Origin: JBDTVS01 sp040007095
Lineage (GTDB): Bacteria; Acidobacteriota; Vicinamibacteria; Vicinamibacterales; CAVVIG01
Assembly (NCBI GenBank): GCA_040007095.1
Contig: JBDTVS010000045.1
Coordinates: 50,418 to 114,417 of the forward strand
Reading direction: 5' to 3'
Length of the DNA stretch: 64,000 nucleotides
Position 1 is the first letter of the stretch. Every line of letters starts with the position of its first letter. This document shows, piece after piece, positions 17,172 to 30,623 of the stretch. The translations under genes and the position numbers were made by a program. A model generated the notes under the pieces. The model was not told the origin of the DNA, did no database searches, and was given only the letters and a program-made list of their open reading frames with translations.

Positions 17172-19612
17172 CAGTCCTTCAGATCAACGACCGTGACCCC
17201 GCCGCCGCCCTGCGCCGGCGGCGCCGCCGTGAAACTGGCGACGAGCGGGTGTTGCTGGAGAAAAGAGGCGATCGCGCGCTTCAATTGCCCAGTGCCGTAC
17301 CCGTGGATCAACCGCACCGTGCGCTGATCGCCGAGCAGCGATTCGTCGAGAAAACGTTCGGCGCGAGCGAGGGCCTCGTCGACGCTGCAGCCAATCACGT
17401 TCAAATCCGACGTGCCCCCCTCGCGCGGCTGGAGCTGCACGTTCACGCTGACTTTCGCGGGAGCCCCGGCCGCGGCGGCACCAACGACACGCAGATCGCG
17501 AAGGCTGGCGCGCATGCGCTTGCCGCGAACGTCCAGATCGGCGGTGCCGTCGTGGACGGCCGTCACCACGCCTTCCAGGCCCAGCCCGCCCACGATCACG
17601 CGATCGCCAACTCCGGGCAGGCTGCTCGAGATCGTCTCGGACGTCGGGGCTTCGGCCGGCTCGAGGAATGGCTTCACCACGGTATCGATCGCAGCCCGCG
17701 CGGCGCTGCGGACGGCGCCGGTCTCACCGGTCGAGACGGCGTGCGCACGCGAGTTCGAGATCGCCGCCGTCTTCGCTTTCAGCTGCGCGATGACCTCGTC
17801 AATCTCGCGGCGCGCCCGTCGGACGTGCGTCTCGATCTCTTCGTTCAAGCGGTTGCGGAACGTCTCCTCGCGGTGGCGGAGGAGGTCTTCACGCTGCCGG
17901 CTTCGCACGGCGTCGGCTTCGAGCGTCTGCCGTTCGCGCGCGGCGAGCCGGTGTTCGTGCTCGAGGGCGCGCATGTCCCGGTCGATCTTGGCGAGATGCT
18001 CCGACAGCTGCGCTTCACGTGCGCTGAGATGCTGTCGCGCCGAGGCGACAATCGACGGATTCAACCCGAGGCGCCCGGCAATCTCGAGCGCCAGACTCCG
18101 GCCTGCCGATCCGTAGATCAGCTGATAGGTCGGCTCGAACGTGTCGGCCTCGAATCCGAACGCCGCACCCGTCACCTCGTCGGTCGTCGCGGCATACGTC
18201 TTGAGCGCGTCGTAATGGCTGGTGGCAACGACCGTCGCGCCGCGGCGGCGAAGGTGATCGACCACGGCAACCCCGAGCGCCCCGCCTTCGATCGGGTCGG
18301 TGCCCGATCCCACCTCGTCGAGCAGGACCAGCGCGGGCACGACGAGTTGCCGATCCACGGCGACGATGTTGGCGATATGCCCGGAGAAGGTGCTCAGACT
18401 GGCGTCGATCGATTGCTCATCGCCGATATCCGCGAAGACCGAACCGAACACCGGCAGCCGCGACCCTTCGGCCGCCGGCACATGCAAGCCGGCCTGCGCC
18501 ATGATCGCAAGAAGTCCCGCCGTCTTGAGCGCCACGGTCTTGCCGCCGGTATTCGGACCGGTAATCAGCAGACAGGTAGCGGGCGGCACGATCTTGATCG
18601 TGACCGGCACGGGGCCGCTGCGCGATGCCCGGTTCGACGAGTCGTCACTCCCCCCCGAGAGTCGCGCGGTCACTTCGGGCATCAACAGCGGATGCCGCGC
18701 GGCCTGCAGTTCGAACGCGCCGTCGACGGAGAGACGGGGTTCGACACCGTCAATCAGGATCGAGAAACGCGCCCTCGACTGCAGCACGTCCAGTGCCGTG
18801 GCCGCGTCCAGCGTGCACTGGAAGTCGGTCGCGCGCGCGCGGAACGCGTCGGTCAATCCCAGAAGAATGCGGTGGACCTCCTGGCGTTCCTGCTCCTCGA
18901 GCGCCACGATATCGTTGTTGATTTCGACCGTGCTCAACGGCTCGAGAAACAGGCTCGCGCCGCTGGTCGATGCGCCGTGCACGATGCCGGGAATCGAGCT
19001 GCGGTGCTCCGCCTTGACGACCAGCACGTAGCGGCCGTTGCGTTCGGTAACGACCTGATCCTGCAGGTACTTGGCTGTCTCCTTGCCCCGCAGGAAGGAC
19101 TCGAGCGTTCCGCGGAGCCTCATGCGCTGCTTCCGCTCTCGCTCGCGGATCAGCTTCAATTCTGGGCTCGCGTTGTCCGCCAATTCGCCCGATGGTTCGA
19201 TCTTGTCGCGTACGGCCGTCGTTTCCCGCTTGAAGGAGGCGACCGTGCCGGTAACGCTCTCGAGCAACGGAAACGATCCCGCCGCGCGCCGGATGCCGGC
19301 CCGCGAGTCGTCGATCGAGTCGAGAAAGTCGGCGAGCGCCAGCAGGCGCAGCGGCTCGAGAGGCCGCCCCTCAACCGCGAGCGCGCCGAGTGCCTCGGGC
19401 AGCTCGCTCGACGCCCTGAGCGGAAAGAGCGCGTTGGATCCCAGGTACCGGACGGTCTCGCTGGTGCCGGCTAACAGTCTCGACACCTGTCCTGGTTCGA
19501 TGGCAGGCGCAAGGCCAGCGAGGATCTCGGCGCCCATCGGCGTCAGGGCAAAGCTCTGCACGGCCTCGACGATGCGATCGAATTCGAGCGCCCTCAGAAC
19601 TCCAGACTGCAT
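17171..19612 (-). CDS. mutS2: Endonuclease MutS2
   Basis: 813 residues. MutS core and clamp (about 1-330), ABC-type ATPase with Walker A 'GPNTGGKT' at 352-359 and Walker B 'LVLLDEVGSGTDP', a long charged coiled coil (about 520-630), a KOW-like segment ('GVGDRVIVGGLGLEGVV') and a C-terminal Smr nuclease domain ('SDLNVIGCSVDEAL', 'LIHGYGTGQLKRAI', about 735-805). MutS2 suppresses recombination and, in Bacillus, rescues collided ribosomes. It lacks the MutS mismatch-recognition domain. First gene of the mutS2-dnaG-rpoD unit; no obvious ribosome site precedes ATG 19612. Confidence 0.95.
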   Translation of the reverse strand: MQSGVLRALEFDRIVEAVQSFALTPMGAEILAGLAPAIEPGQVSRLLAGTSETVRYLGSNALFPLRASSELPEALGALAVEGRPLEPLRLLALADFLDSIDDSRAGIRRAAGSFPLLESVTGTVASFKRETTAVRDKIEPSGELADNASPELKLIRERERKQRMRLRGTLESFLRGKETAKYLQDQVVTERNGRYVLVVKAEHRSSIPGIVHGASTSGASLFLEPLSTVEINNDIVALEEQERQEVHRILLGLTDAFRARATDFQCTLDAATALDVLQSRARFSILIDGVEPRLSVDGAFELQAARHPLLMPEVTARLSGGSDDSSNRASRSGPVPVTIKIVPPATCLLITGPNTGGKTVALKTAGLLAIMAQAGLHVPAAEGSRLPVFGSVFADIGDEQSIDASLSTFSGHIANIVAVDRQLVVPALVLLDEVGSGTDPIEGGALGVAVVDHLRRRGATVVATSHYDALKTYAATTDEVTGAAFGFEADTFEPTYQLIYGSAGRSLALEIAGRLGLNPSIVASARQHLSAREAQLSEHLAKIDRDMRALEHEHRLAARERQTLEADAVRSRQREDLLRHREETFRNRLNEEIETHVRRARREIDEVIAQLKAKTAAISNSRAHAVSTGETGAVRSAARAAIDTVVKPFLEPAEAPTSETISSSLPGVGDRVIVGGLGLEGVVTAVHDGTADLDVRGKRMRASLRDLRVVGAAAAGAPAKVSVNVQLQPREGGTSDLNVIGCSVDEALARAERFLDESLLGDQRTVRLIHGYGTGQLKRAIASFLQQHPLVASFTAAPPAQGGGGVTVVDLKD

Positions 19613-19816
19613 AGTGGGATAGGAGAACCCCTGATTCTATCGCGTCGAGGGCTGGGAGACCAGAAACTTCGACGCGGAGTGGGCACTGTCAAGGACTTCA
19701 CCAGGTTCACCACCAAGATCACCGACAGACATTCTCGGTCTCTGCTCGGTGATTGACGTGAAATCGACGCGCAACCCGACGACCATTGGCTCGGGCAGCG
19801 GCACCGAATGCCAGCG

Positions 19817-20575
<759 letters not shown>

Positions 20576-20597
20576 CGCGCCGAGAGGGTTGTGTTTG

Positions 20598-20626
20598 TTG
20601 ACGTTGTTTAGGCCCGCCGGTAATAT
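20598..20626 (+). promoter_or_regulatory. Sigma70 promoter for the glycosyltransferase gene
   Basis: TTGACG (20598-20603), 17-bp spacer, TAATAT (20621-20626). It points to the gene starting at 20719 and predicts a leader of about 85 nt. The AT-rich core is partly symmetric, so larB on the other strand may use the same region. Confidence 0.7.
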
Positions 20627-20718
20627 TAAACGATTGTGCCGTCAGAGGTTCTGCGGTTCGCCGGGCGATTGACACGAGACGAGGGTGCCTCGCCACGGCT
20701 GGCGTGGGCGCGTGAGTC

Positions 20719-22204
20719 ATGACACTCGCTGAAACGCTGACGCTCGCCGTCTACTTTTTCGTGCTGATTGTCCTGGCCATCTACGGTTGGCACCGTTACT
20801 ACCTTGTCTACCTCTACATGCGGTACAAGGACAACGAGCCGAAAGCCGGGCCGCCGCTCGATCCCCTCCCTGTCGTCACGATTCAACTGCCGCTGTACAA
20901 CGAAATGTACGTCGCCGACCGCTTGATCGACGCGGTCTGCCGAATTCAGTATCCCCGCGAATTGCTGGAAATCCAGGTGCTCGACGATTCGACCGACGAG
21001 ACCCGGAACATCGCCGATAAGGCCGTACGGCGCTGGGCCGCTGAAGGGGTGGACATCAAGTACATCCATCGAGTGGACCGGGGCGGCTACAAAGCGGGTG
21101 CGCTCGAAGCCGGACTGAAGGTCGCGCGCGGCGAGTTCGTCGCCATTTTCGACGCCGATTTCATCCCAACGGGCGATTTTCTGGGCCGGCTGCTCCCGTA
21201 CTTCACCGATGCGCGAGTCGGGATGGTGCAGGCGCGCTGGGGTCATATCAACCGCGACTATTCGCTGCTGACCAGAATCCAGGCCATCTTGCTCGACGGC
21301 CACTTCGTGCTCGAGCACGGTGGACGCAATCGCGCCGGCCGGTTCTTCAACTTCAACGGCACGGCCGGCGTGTGGAGACGCACGGCGATCGACGACGCCG
21401 GCGGGTGGCAGCACGACACGCTGACCGAGGATCTCGACCTGAGCTACCGGGCGCAACTCCGGGGGTGGCGCTTCGTCTTCGTGCCCGAGCTGATCGCGCC
21501 GGCCGAGGTGCCGGTCGAGATGAACGCGTTCAAGTCGCAGCAGCACCGCTGGGCGAAAGGCTCGATCCAGACGTGCCGCAAGCTGCTCCCGAGCATCCTG
21601 CGGTCGAGCTTGCCGTTTGGCGTGAAAGCCGAAGCGTTCTTTCACCTCACCGCCAACTTCAACTACATCCTGATGTGCATCCTCTCGGTGCTGATTTTTC
21701 CGTCCATGGTGATTCGCTACAACATGGGCTGGTACGAGATGCTGCTGATCGACGTGCCGCTGTTCTTCGCGGCGACGTTCTCGTTCTGTAATTTCTACGT
21801 GGTCTGCCAGCGCGAAGTCCACAAGGACTGGATCGTCAGGCTGAAGTACGTGCCGTTCCTCATGTCAGTCGGCATCGGGCTGTCCATCAACAACACCCGC
21901 GCCGTGCTCGAAGCCCTGTTCAACAAGCAGAGCGAGTTCACCCGAACGCCCAAGTACCGCATCGAGGGGGACTCGGACGAGTGGGTCGGCAAGCGATACC
22001 GCCAATCGGTCGCCGTTCAACCGCTGATCGAACTGGCGCTCGGCCTGTATTTCACCGCGACTGTGTTCTACGCGCTCGCGAATCAGATCTACGGGACGGT
22101 GCCGTTCCTGATTCTGTTCCAGGTGGGATTCCTCTATACCGGCCTGCTCTCGGTCGTTCAGCAATACGCGGGCGACTCCGTGGTGCTCAAGACCCAGGTG
22201 GCGA

Positions 22205-22215
<11 letters not shown>
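20719..22215 (+). CDS. Membrane family 2 glycosyltransferase (cellulose/mannan synthase-like)
   Basis: 498 residues. An N-terminal membrane helix (about 7-25), a GT2 catalytic domain with all processive-synthase motifs (DD 89-90, DAD 145-147, TED 236-238, QQHRW 274-278), then several C-terminal helices ('FNYILMCILSVLIFPSMVI', 'MLLIDVPLFFAATFSF', 'LALGLYFTATVFYAL'). Such proteins polymerise beta-linked hexoses and export the chain, but neither sugar nor linkage can be read from the sequence, and no BcsB-like partner is adjacent. It overlaps the next gene by 11 bases. Confidence 0.88.
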
Positions 22216-23362
<1,147 letters not shown>

Positions 23363-23366
23363 GCGC

Positions 23367-24506
23367 ATGACTACGGAAGCGAAGCCCAAAGCCGGCCTCG
23401 AAGACACCGTCGCCACCTCGTCGGCGATTTGCTATCTGGACGGCGATCGCGGCGTGCTCGCCTACTGCGGGTACGACATTCACGACCTCGCGCGGCACGC
23501 AACCTTCGAAGAAGTATGCTTCCTCCTCTGGCATCGGCGGCTGCCGACCCGGGCGGAACTCGGCGATCTGCAGGCGCAGCTGGTCGCGGCGCGTCCCCTG
23601 CCGGAGCCGGTCCTGCGTCTCATCCGGATGCTTCCATCCGGAGACGGCATGGATCTCCTGCGGACGCTGACCTCGGCGCTCGGCCACTACGATGCCGACG
23701 GCGCCGTTCACACTCCGCAGGCCAACTACCGCAAGGCCGTGCGCCTCACGGCGCAGATCAGCTCGCTCGTCGCGACCATGGGACGCCTGGCGGCGGGAGG
23801 TGGCCTGATCCAGCCGGATCCGGTGCTCGGCCACGCGGCCAACTTCCTGTACATGCTGACCGGCGAGCGGCCAAGCGGTCTGGCCACGCGCGCATTCGAC
23901 GTGGCGCTGGTGCTGCACGCCGACCACGAGCTCAACGCGTCCACCTTCGCCGCCCGCGTCGCCGCGGCAACCCTCACCGACATCCACTCGGCAATCGTCG
24001 GGGCGATCGGCGCGCTGAAGGGGCCGCTGCACGGCGGCGCCAATGCGGACGTGATGCGGCTGCTGCTCGAAATCGGACCCGGCGGACCGGTCGAAAAGGC
24101 CGAAGAGGTGGTCCGCGCCAAGCTGGCGAAGAAGGAGAAGATCCCCGGGTTCGGTCACCGCGTCTACCACACGGAGGATCCCCGCGCGACGCATCTGCGT
24201 CAGATGTCGCGCGACCTCGGCGTGCGCGCCGGCGAGCCGATCTGGTTCGAGATGTCGGAACGCATCGAGGCGCTGGTCAAGTCGGAAAAGAAACTCAATG
24301 CGAACGTCGATTTCTACTCGGCGTCCACCTACCACTCGCTCGGGATTCCGATCGAGCTGTTCACGCCGATCTTTGCGGTGAGCCGCATCTCCGGCTGGAC
24401 GGCGCACGTCCTCGAGCAGTACGCGAACAACCGCCTGATCCGGCCGCGGGCCGAGTACATTGGCCCGGAGTATCCGCAGCGCTACAGACCCCTCGAAGAT
24501 CGCTGA
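23367..24506 (+). CDS. Citrate synthase / 2-methylcitrate synthase family
   Basis: 379 residues, the short Gram-positive/archaeal type (type I). Catalytic residues align: H187 in 'LHADHELNAST', H222 in 'GPLHGGAN' and D315 in 'NVDFYSAS'; 'PGFGHRVY' binds oxaloacetate. It condenses acetyl-CoA (or propionyl-CoA) with oxaloacetate. Without prpB/prpD nearby, citrate synthase is the simplest call, but 2-methylcitrate synthase is possible. Starts 4 bases after the DUF362 stop, yet has its own -10 hexamer. Confidence 0.93.
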   Translation: MTTEAKPKAGLEDTVATSSAICYLDGDRGVLAYCGYDIHDLARHATFEEVCFLLWHRRLPTRAELGDLQAQLVAARPLPEPVLRLIRMLPSGDGMDLLRTLTSALGHYDADGAVHTPQANYRKAVRLTAQISSLVATMGRLAAGGGLIQPDPVLGHAANFLYMLTGERPSGLATRAFDVALVLHADHELNASTFAARVAAATLTDIHSAIVGAIGALKGPLHGGANADVMRLLLEIGPGGPVEKAEEVVRAKLAKKEKIPGFGHRVYHTEDPRATHLRQMSRDLGVRAGEPIWFEMSERIEALVKSEKKLNANVDFYSASTYHSLGIPIELFTPIFAVSRISGWTAHVLEQYANNRLIRPRAEYIGPEYPQRYRPLEDR

Positions 24507-24763
24507 GCGTTTGCCGAGCGATTCTCAGGGCCGGCTCGCCCGCCGACACCTGGCGGGATCACGGCGACGGCTTTTTCGATCAGAATTGAAGTCATCCGGT
24601 AACGAAGCTTCGCCGACGGCAGCCTGCAACCAGTGACACGAGTGACCTTTTCAGAAGCTTCGTTACTAACGGTCGCAGGGCAGCTGCCTAAGCCGGGCTT
24701 GCCGCTGGCCCGGGTGCGCACCTGGTTGTTCCGACCCTTTGTTTCATCGAGTAAGCACGGCTA
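24507..24763. other. citrate synthase-lepA intergenic region
   Basis: 257 bases with no supported open frame. It contains the inverted repeat at 24599-24666. No confident promoter for lepA was recognised. Confidence 0.5.
24599..24666. repeat. 13-bp perfect inverted repeat, 42-nt loop
   Basis: Arms GTAACGAAGCTTC (24599-24611) and GAAGCTTCGTTAC (24654-24666). The loop includes CAGTGACACGAGTGACC, which resembles the reverse complement of the loop in the element at 13230-13298 (TGACACAACTGGTCC). Size, arm length and loop length match that element. Confidence 0.6.
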
Positions 24764-26568
<1,805 letters not shown>

Positions 26569-26572
<4 letters not shown>

Positions 26573-27264
26573 CCCGAGATTTCAAGAAGTCCACCGTCCG
26601 CGAGTACTTCGAGTCGATCGTCATCGCGGTGATCCTGGCGCTGTTCATTCGCACGTTCATCGTGCAGGCGTTCAAGATTCCGACCGGGTCGATGGAGCAG
26701 AACCTGCTCATCGGCGATCACCTGCTGGTGAACAAGTTCGTCTTCGGCCCCACCGCCTCGGCGCTCGAACGCGTGCTGCTGCCGATCGGCAACGTGAAGC
26801 GCGGCGATATCGTGGTCTTCAAGTACCCCGAGGAGCCAGACCGCGATTTCATCAAGCGCGTGATCGGGTTGCCGGGCGAGACCGTCGAAGTGCGCGAGAA
26901 GAAAGTGTTCATCGAGGGCAAGCCGCTGCAGGAGTCGTATACACACTTTCTGCAGCCGGCGGCGTCACCGTCCGAGTTTCACGAGGTGACGTCGTTCGAT
27001 TTGCGTGAAAATTACGCGCCGCACACCGTCCCCGCGAATCAGTACTTCGTGATGGGAGACAACCGCGACAACTCCCAGGACAGTCGCTACTGGGGCACGC
27101 TCCCGCGCGATTACATCAAGGGCAAGGCGCTCATCATCTACTGGTCGTACGAAGCGGGACGCGAGGACTACCAGGAAGGCGACACCATCCGCGGACTGGG
27201 CTCGGTGTTCGTGCATTTCTTCACCCGTACGCGGTGGGATCGGATGTTCCACCAGATACGATAG
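26569..27264 (+). CDS. lepB: Signal peptidase I
   Basis: 231 residues. One N-terminal membrane helix (about 16-33) and the S26 catalytic dyad: S41 in '[13 protein letters not shown]' and K96 in '[12 protein letters not shown]'; box E '[14 protein letters not shown]' is intact. It cleaves signal peptides of exported proteins on the periplasmic face. GTG 26569 overlaps the lepA stop by 4 bases, the conserved lepA-lepB arrangement. Confidence 0.96.
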
Positions 27265-27380
27265 TCGGTCCGGTCGCCCTGCCCTGGTCATGTCGCGAGG
27301 TGGTCATGATTGCCACTGCTCAGATCCACGACCAAACCGGCCACCCGAGCCACTACAGCGTTTTCGACTTGTACGTAGTG

Positions 27381-27396
27381 TCCGGCTTCAGCCGGA
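27381..27396. repeat. REP-like hairpin TCCGGC-TTCA-GCCGGA
   Basis: 6-bp perfect stem with 4-nt loop in the 167-base gap between lepB and the next gene. Same core as the hairpin at 5481-5496. Confidence 0.45.
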
Positions 27397-27431
27397 TCAC
27401 GACGGTAAAAATGCATTAGCTGCAGGCTCGT

Positions 27432-27785
27432 ATGCTGAAGGCGATCGTCAAGCTCGCGTTTGCCGCCCTCATCGCGAACGCGGTGTGGCGACTGGGCACA
27501 GCGTACATGCAGTTCTACCGATTTACGGATGCCGTGACCCAGACCGCGCAGTTCGGCCCCGCGCGATCGCGCGCGGATCTCCCGCGGCGCATCATCGAAT
27601 TGGCGTCCGAGTACGACGTGCCGCTCTCAGTCGACGACCTCATGGTGCAGTACGACAATCGCAGCCACACGGTTGTCGACGGCTCGTACGTCCTGCCCAT
27701 CGACCTCGCGCCCGGATACCGCTATCCGTGGCCCTTCACGATCCACGTCGATGTACTGAACCTCGGGTCGCTCAAGCCCCAGTAG
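27432..27785 (+). CDS. Small membrane-anchored protein, unknown function
   Basis: 117 residues. An N-terminal hydrophobic segment (about 4-20, 'AIVKLAFAALIANAVWRLG') is followed by a soluble domain with 'LPRRIIELASEYDVPLSVDD' and 'YPWPFTIHVDV'. I recognise no family. It follows lepB on the same strand after a 167-base gap and has no strong ribosome site. Codon usage (GC-rich third positions) supports it as real. Confidence 0.65.
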   Translation: MLKAIVKLAFAALIANAVWRLGTAYMQFYRFTDAVTQTAQFGPARSRADLPRRIIELASEYDVPLSVDDLMVQYDNRSHTVVDGSYVLPIDLAPGYRYPWPFTIHVDVLNLGSLKPQ

Positions 27786-27961
27786 AGACAGACTCAGCCA
27801 TTGAACGCGCGCGACTGAAAGTCGCAGACCGCGCCGCCTGCGTGCGGCAGTCGTTCAATAGTCACGATCGTGGTTCGCACGATGCCCACGTGCTCTTTGG
27901 TCCGAAACATCTCACGGCCGGACCGGCTGAACGCTGACCGGCTGAATAGACGCCACCTGTT

Positions 27962-28591
27962 CTATTCGCGCGAGGGTTCGAGGAGTGCCCGCTCAGCCGT
28001 ATCCGCCGCGCTGCCGGCAGCCAACGACAGTTGCTCGATTTCTGCGCGCGCGGCCTGCACGTACGCGCCGTCCGCCATCCCGGCGAGATTGTCCTGCGCG
28101 CTCGACCGCGCCCCGGCAAAGCCCGCGCGAATGAGTGCGATGCCGACCCGCACGTCGCTCGAGGCCGGCCGATGGCAGTACGCGGCCACCGTCAACGCCT
28201 GCTGCAGCGCCCGGAACGACATCCTCATGACCTCGAGCGGCACGTCGGTGGCGCGTCTGAACGCGCGTTGCTTGGCCCCGTCCACCTCATCGTGGGAGAG
28301 CTGAGAATTCTCGGACGGTCTGCGTGCCGACATCAGCTGCCTGTACGCCTCGTGATCGCGGTCGACGGCCACGGTCAGCTCTTGCTGGAGAGAAACCAAC
28401 GCATCGCGGGCCATGGAGAGAGCGGCTCGCTCGTCGGCCGATCCCGTCCGGGACCTGACCATGCTCGCGGCCATGATCAGTAATGAGACTCCGACCGCCG
28501 AGGCGAGCGCGGATGCGGATCCGCCGGCCGGCGTCGGCGACGTGGAAGCAAACGCCGCCAGCAACTCCCGCAGCGACTGGTCCGCAAGCAT
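27962..28591 (-). CDS. Cyclodeaminase/cyclohydrolase family protein
   Basis: 209 residues matching the C-terminal cyclodeaminase domain of formiminotransferase-cyclodeaminase, here stand-alone. 'STSPTPAGGSASALASAVG' near the N-terminus is the family signature. Members convert 5-formimino- or methenyl-tetrahydrofolate in one-carbon metabolism. No formiminotransferase (glutamate formiminotransferase) or histidine-utilisation gene is seen here. It begins one base after the DUF167 stop, so the two are in one operon with yggS. Confidence 0.85.
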   Translation of the reverse strand: MLADQSLRELLAAFASTSPTPAGGSASALASAVGVSLLIMAASMVRSRTGSADERAALSMARDALVSLQQELTVAVDRDHEAYRQLMSARRPSENSQLSHDEVDGAKQRAFRRATDVPLEVMRMSFRALQQALTVAAYCHRPASSDVRVGIALIRAGFAGARSSAQDNLAGMADGAYVQAARAEIEQLSLAAGSAADTAERALLEPSRE

Positions 28592-28592
28592 G

Positions 28593-28880
28593 TCAGTGCG
28601 CGAGACCCAACGACTCTTGAAACTGCTGGCTGGTGATTCCCGAGACGGCTACACGCTTGTCGCGTGATCGCTCACCGCTGACGATACGAATGGAGCGCAC
28701 GGAAATGCCCAGTCGGTCAGCCAGCAACTCGACCAGAGCGGCGTTCGCGGCGCCCTCGACCGGAGGCGCGGCAAGGCGAACCACCAGAGCATCACCGCGC
28801 CTGCCCGACACTGCGCTCTTGTGTGCGCGGGGGATCACGCGGACCGAGACTTCAACGCCTGTTGACGTATCTCGAATCAC
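28593..28880 (-). CDS. DUF167 (YggU) family protein
   Basis: 95 residues from GTG 28880; the frame continues upstream but family homology begins with 'VEVSVRVIPRAHKSAV'. Typical DUF167 features: 'VRLAAPPVEGAANAALVELL' region and 'RIVSGERSRDKRV'. Function unknown. The trio yggS-DUF167-cyclodeaminase is in one orientation, with yggS ending 29 bases before this start; yggS and yggU are often neighbours. Confidence 0.85.
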   Translation of the reverse strand: MIRDTSTGVEVSVRVIPRAHKSAVSGRRGDALVVRLAAPPVEGAANAALVELLADRLGISVRSIRIVSGERSRDKRVAVSGITSQQFQESLGLAH

Positions 28881-28909
28881 GCGCCCGCACTCGCGTCTTT
28901 CACCGAGGC

Positions 28910-29632
28910 CTAATCTTTGGCCTGACCAGCATAAATTCGATGTCCGAAGATCGCGGTCCCCACCCGGACCAGCGTGGCCCCTTCTTCGACGGCCACGTCG
29001 AAGTCGTGGCTCATGCCCATGGAGAGCTCCTTCAACATCGCCGGATCGACGCCGCTCTCGAGGAGGCGGTTGCGTGCTGCGATGAGCGCCCTGAAATAGG
29101 GCCGGGCAGCGGCAGGGTCCTCGGCCATTGGCGGCAGTAGCATCAGACCGGCCAGCCTGGCGCTCCGCCATTGCCGCCCGGCCTCGAATATGGCGCCAAG
29201 CTCGTCCTCGCGCGCGCCATGCTTGGTCAGTTCGCCGGCGAGATCGACCTGCACGAGCAGCTCGATGCGCCGGTCCGCGGCCAGCGCCGTCCGCTCTATC
29301 TTGTCGCCGAGTGCGGCGTGATCAATGGCGTGGATGGCATCGAAGCGCTCAGCGGCCTTCCTCGCCTTGTTGGATTGCAGGTGGCCAACCAGATGCCAGC
29401 ACAGTCGCAGATCGGCGAGGCGATCCATCTTGTCGCTCGCTTCCTGAACCTTGTTCTCGCCGAAGTCGACATGACCGGTGTCCGCGGCCGCTCGAACGTG
29501 CTCGGCGTCGAAGGTTTTTGAAACGGCGACGAGACGGATCGTAGACGGATCACGCCGGGCGCGATCCGCCGCGCGTGCGATGCGCTCGCGAACAGCGGCC
29601 AATCGAGCCCGAAGCGATGCCGAGTCAAACAC
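28910..29632 (-). CDS. YggS-family pyridoxal-phosphate homeostasis protein
   Basis: 240 residues, alanine-racemase-like TIM barrel without the second domain. PLP lysine K39 is in 'LVAVSKTF'; 'FGENKVQEASDK', 'WHLVGHLQSNKA' and 'LSMGMSHDFDVAVEEG' with 'VRVGTAIFG' are diagnostic. The protein buffers PLP and affects amino-acid homeostasis; no enzyme activity is established. GTG 29632 start with an AGGG just upstream. Confidence 0.93.
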   Translation of the reverse strand: MFDSASLRARLAAVRERIARAADRARRDPSTIRLVAVSKTFDAEHVRAAADTGHVDFGENKVQEASDKMDRLADLRLCWHLVGHLQSNKARKAAERFDAIHAIDHAALGDKIERTALAADRRIELLVQVDLAGELTKHGAREDELGAIFEAGRQWRSARLAGLMLLPPMAEDPAAARPYFRALIAARNRLLESGVDPAMLKELSMGMSHDFDVAVEEGATLVRVGTAIFGHRIYAGQAKD

Positions 29633-29660
29633 CCTGAGGTCTGAAGTTCGAACTCTCCAC

Positions 29661-30623
29661 CTATTTCTTGAGCTGCGCCACGAGGCCTTTGGCCGTCGCG
29701 GCGTTGGGACCCTCGGGAGCCAGCTTGAGATACGACTCGAACTCGGTGGTAGCGCCGGCGAGGTTGCCTTCGTTCACGAGCGCCATGCCGAGCTGGTAGT
29801 GCGCCTCGGCGTGGTTGGGATTCGCTTGAATCGCCCCCTCGAACGCCTTCTTGGCGTCGGCAATCTTGCCGCCGTTCCACAGCACGACGCCCTGGTTGAA
29901 GAGCGCGTCCGCGCCGCCCGTTGCTCCACCCGGGGCGCCAAGCGCCGACGAAAGCTCCGACGCTTTTGCACTGGCTGCCGCCGCGAGATCGAACTTGCGC
30001 TGGGCGTTGTAGAGACTCGCGAGTCCGGCGTACGCATCGGCGTAGTCGGCCTTCAACTCGATGGCTTTCTTGTAGTTGGATTCGGCGTTGTCGTAATCCT
30101 TCTTCTGGGCGTGCGCGTAGCCGATGTTGTAGAAGCACGCGAAGCAGGTGGGCTGCAACTCCGCCGCCTTCGTGAAGCCGGCGATGGCGTCGTCAAACTT
30201 GCCGGCGTTGGTGGCGGCGACAGCTTCGTCGAGCACCTTGCGCAGGGCCGTGGCAGCGGCCGCCTCGCCGGGGGCACCCGGCGCGGCGGCTCCGAGGACG
30301 AGCTTCGCGTTGGCCGGCCGGCCTTGCGAGATCCGAACGCTTTGGGTGGCCGTCAGCTTGTCCTTGGTCGCGGTGACCTTGTAGGGACCAGACGACAGGC
30401 CAATCTGCATGAACTCGCCCTTCTTGTTGGTCTTCATGTCGAAGTGGCGGTTCGTGCCTTCGGCTTCGATCACGACCGAGGCGCCGTCGATCGGCTGCCC
30501 CTGGGCATCGGTCACGACGCCCTGGACGAGACCTTGAGCGGCCGCCGGCAGTGCGAACGCCAGCGTCGCCAACAACGAGAACAAAACAAGGCCGGCGCGA
30601 CGGCCATTGGGTCGGCGGACCAT
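29661..30623 (-). CDS. Secreted TPR protein with carboxypeptidase regulatory-like domain
   Basis: 320 residues. A signal peptide (about 1-29, ending 'ALPAAAQG'), a carboxypeptidase-regulatory/SdrD B-like beta domain (about 31-110: 'GVVTDAQGQPIDGASVVIE', 'SSGPYKVTATKDKL') and about five TPR units (125-315). AGGAGGG lies 5 nt before the ATG. Predicted periplasmic scaffold; partner unknown. This architecture is frequent in Acidobacteriota. Confidence 0.85.
   Translation of the reverse strand: MVRRPNGRRAGLVLFSLLATLAFALPAAAQGLVQGVVTDAQGQPIDGASVVIEAEGTNRHFDMKTNKKGEFMQIGLSSGPYKVTATKDKLTATQSVRISQGRPANAKLVLGAAAPGAPGEAAAATALRKVLDEAVAATNAGKFDDAIAGFTKAAELQPTCFACFYNIGYAHAQKKDYDNAESNYKKAIELKADYADAYAGLASLYNAQRKFDLAAAASAKASELSSALGAPGGATGGADALFNQGVVLWNGGKIADAKKAFEGAIQANPNHAEAHYQLGMALVNEGNLAGATTEFESYLKLAPEGPNAATAKGLVAQLKK

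Noticed and set aside
17249..19474. 741-codon frame antisense to mutS2
   Set aside because: Overlaps a complete MutS2 with Walker and Smr motifs; no recognisable domain of its own.
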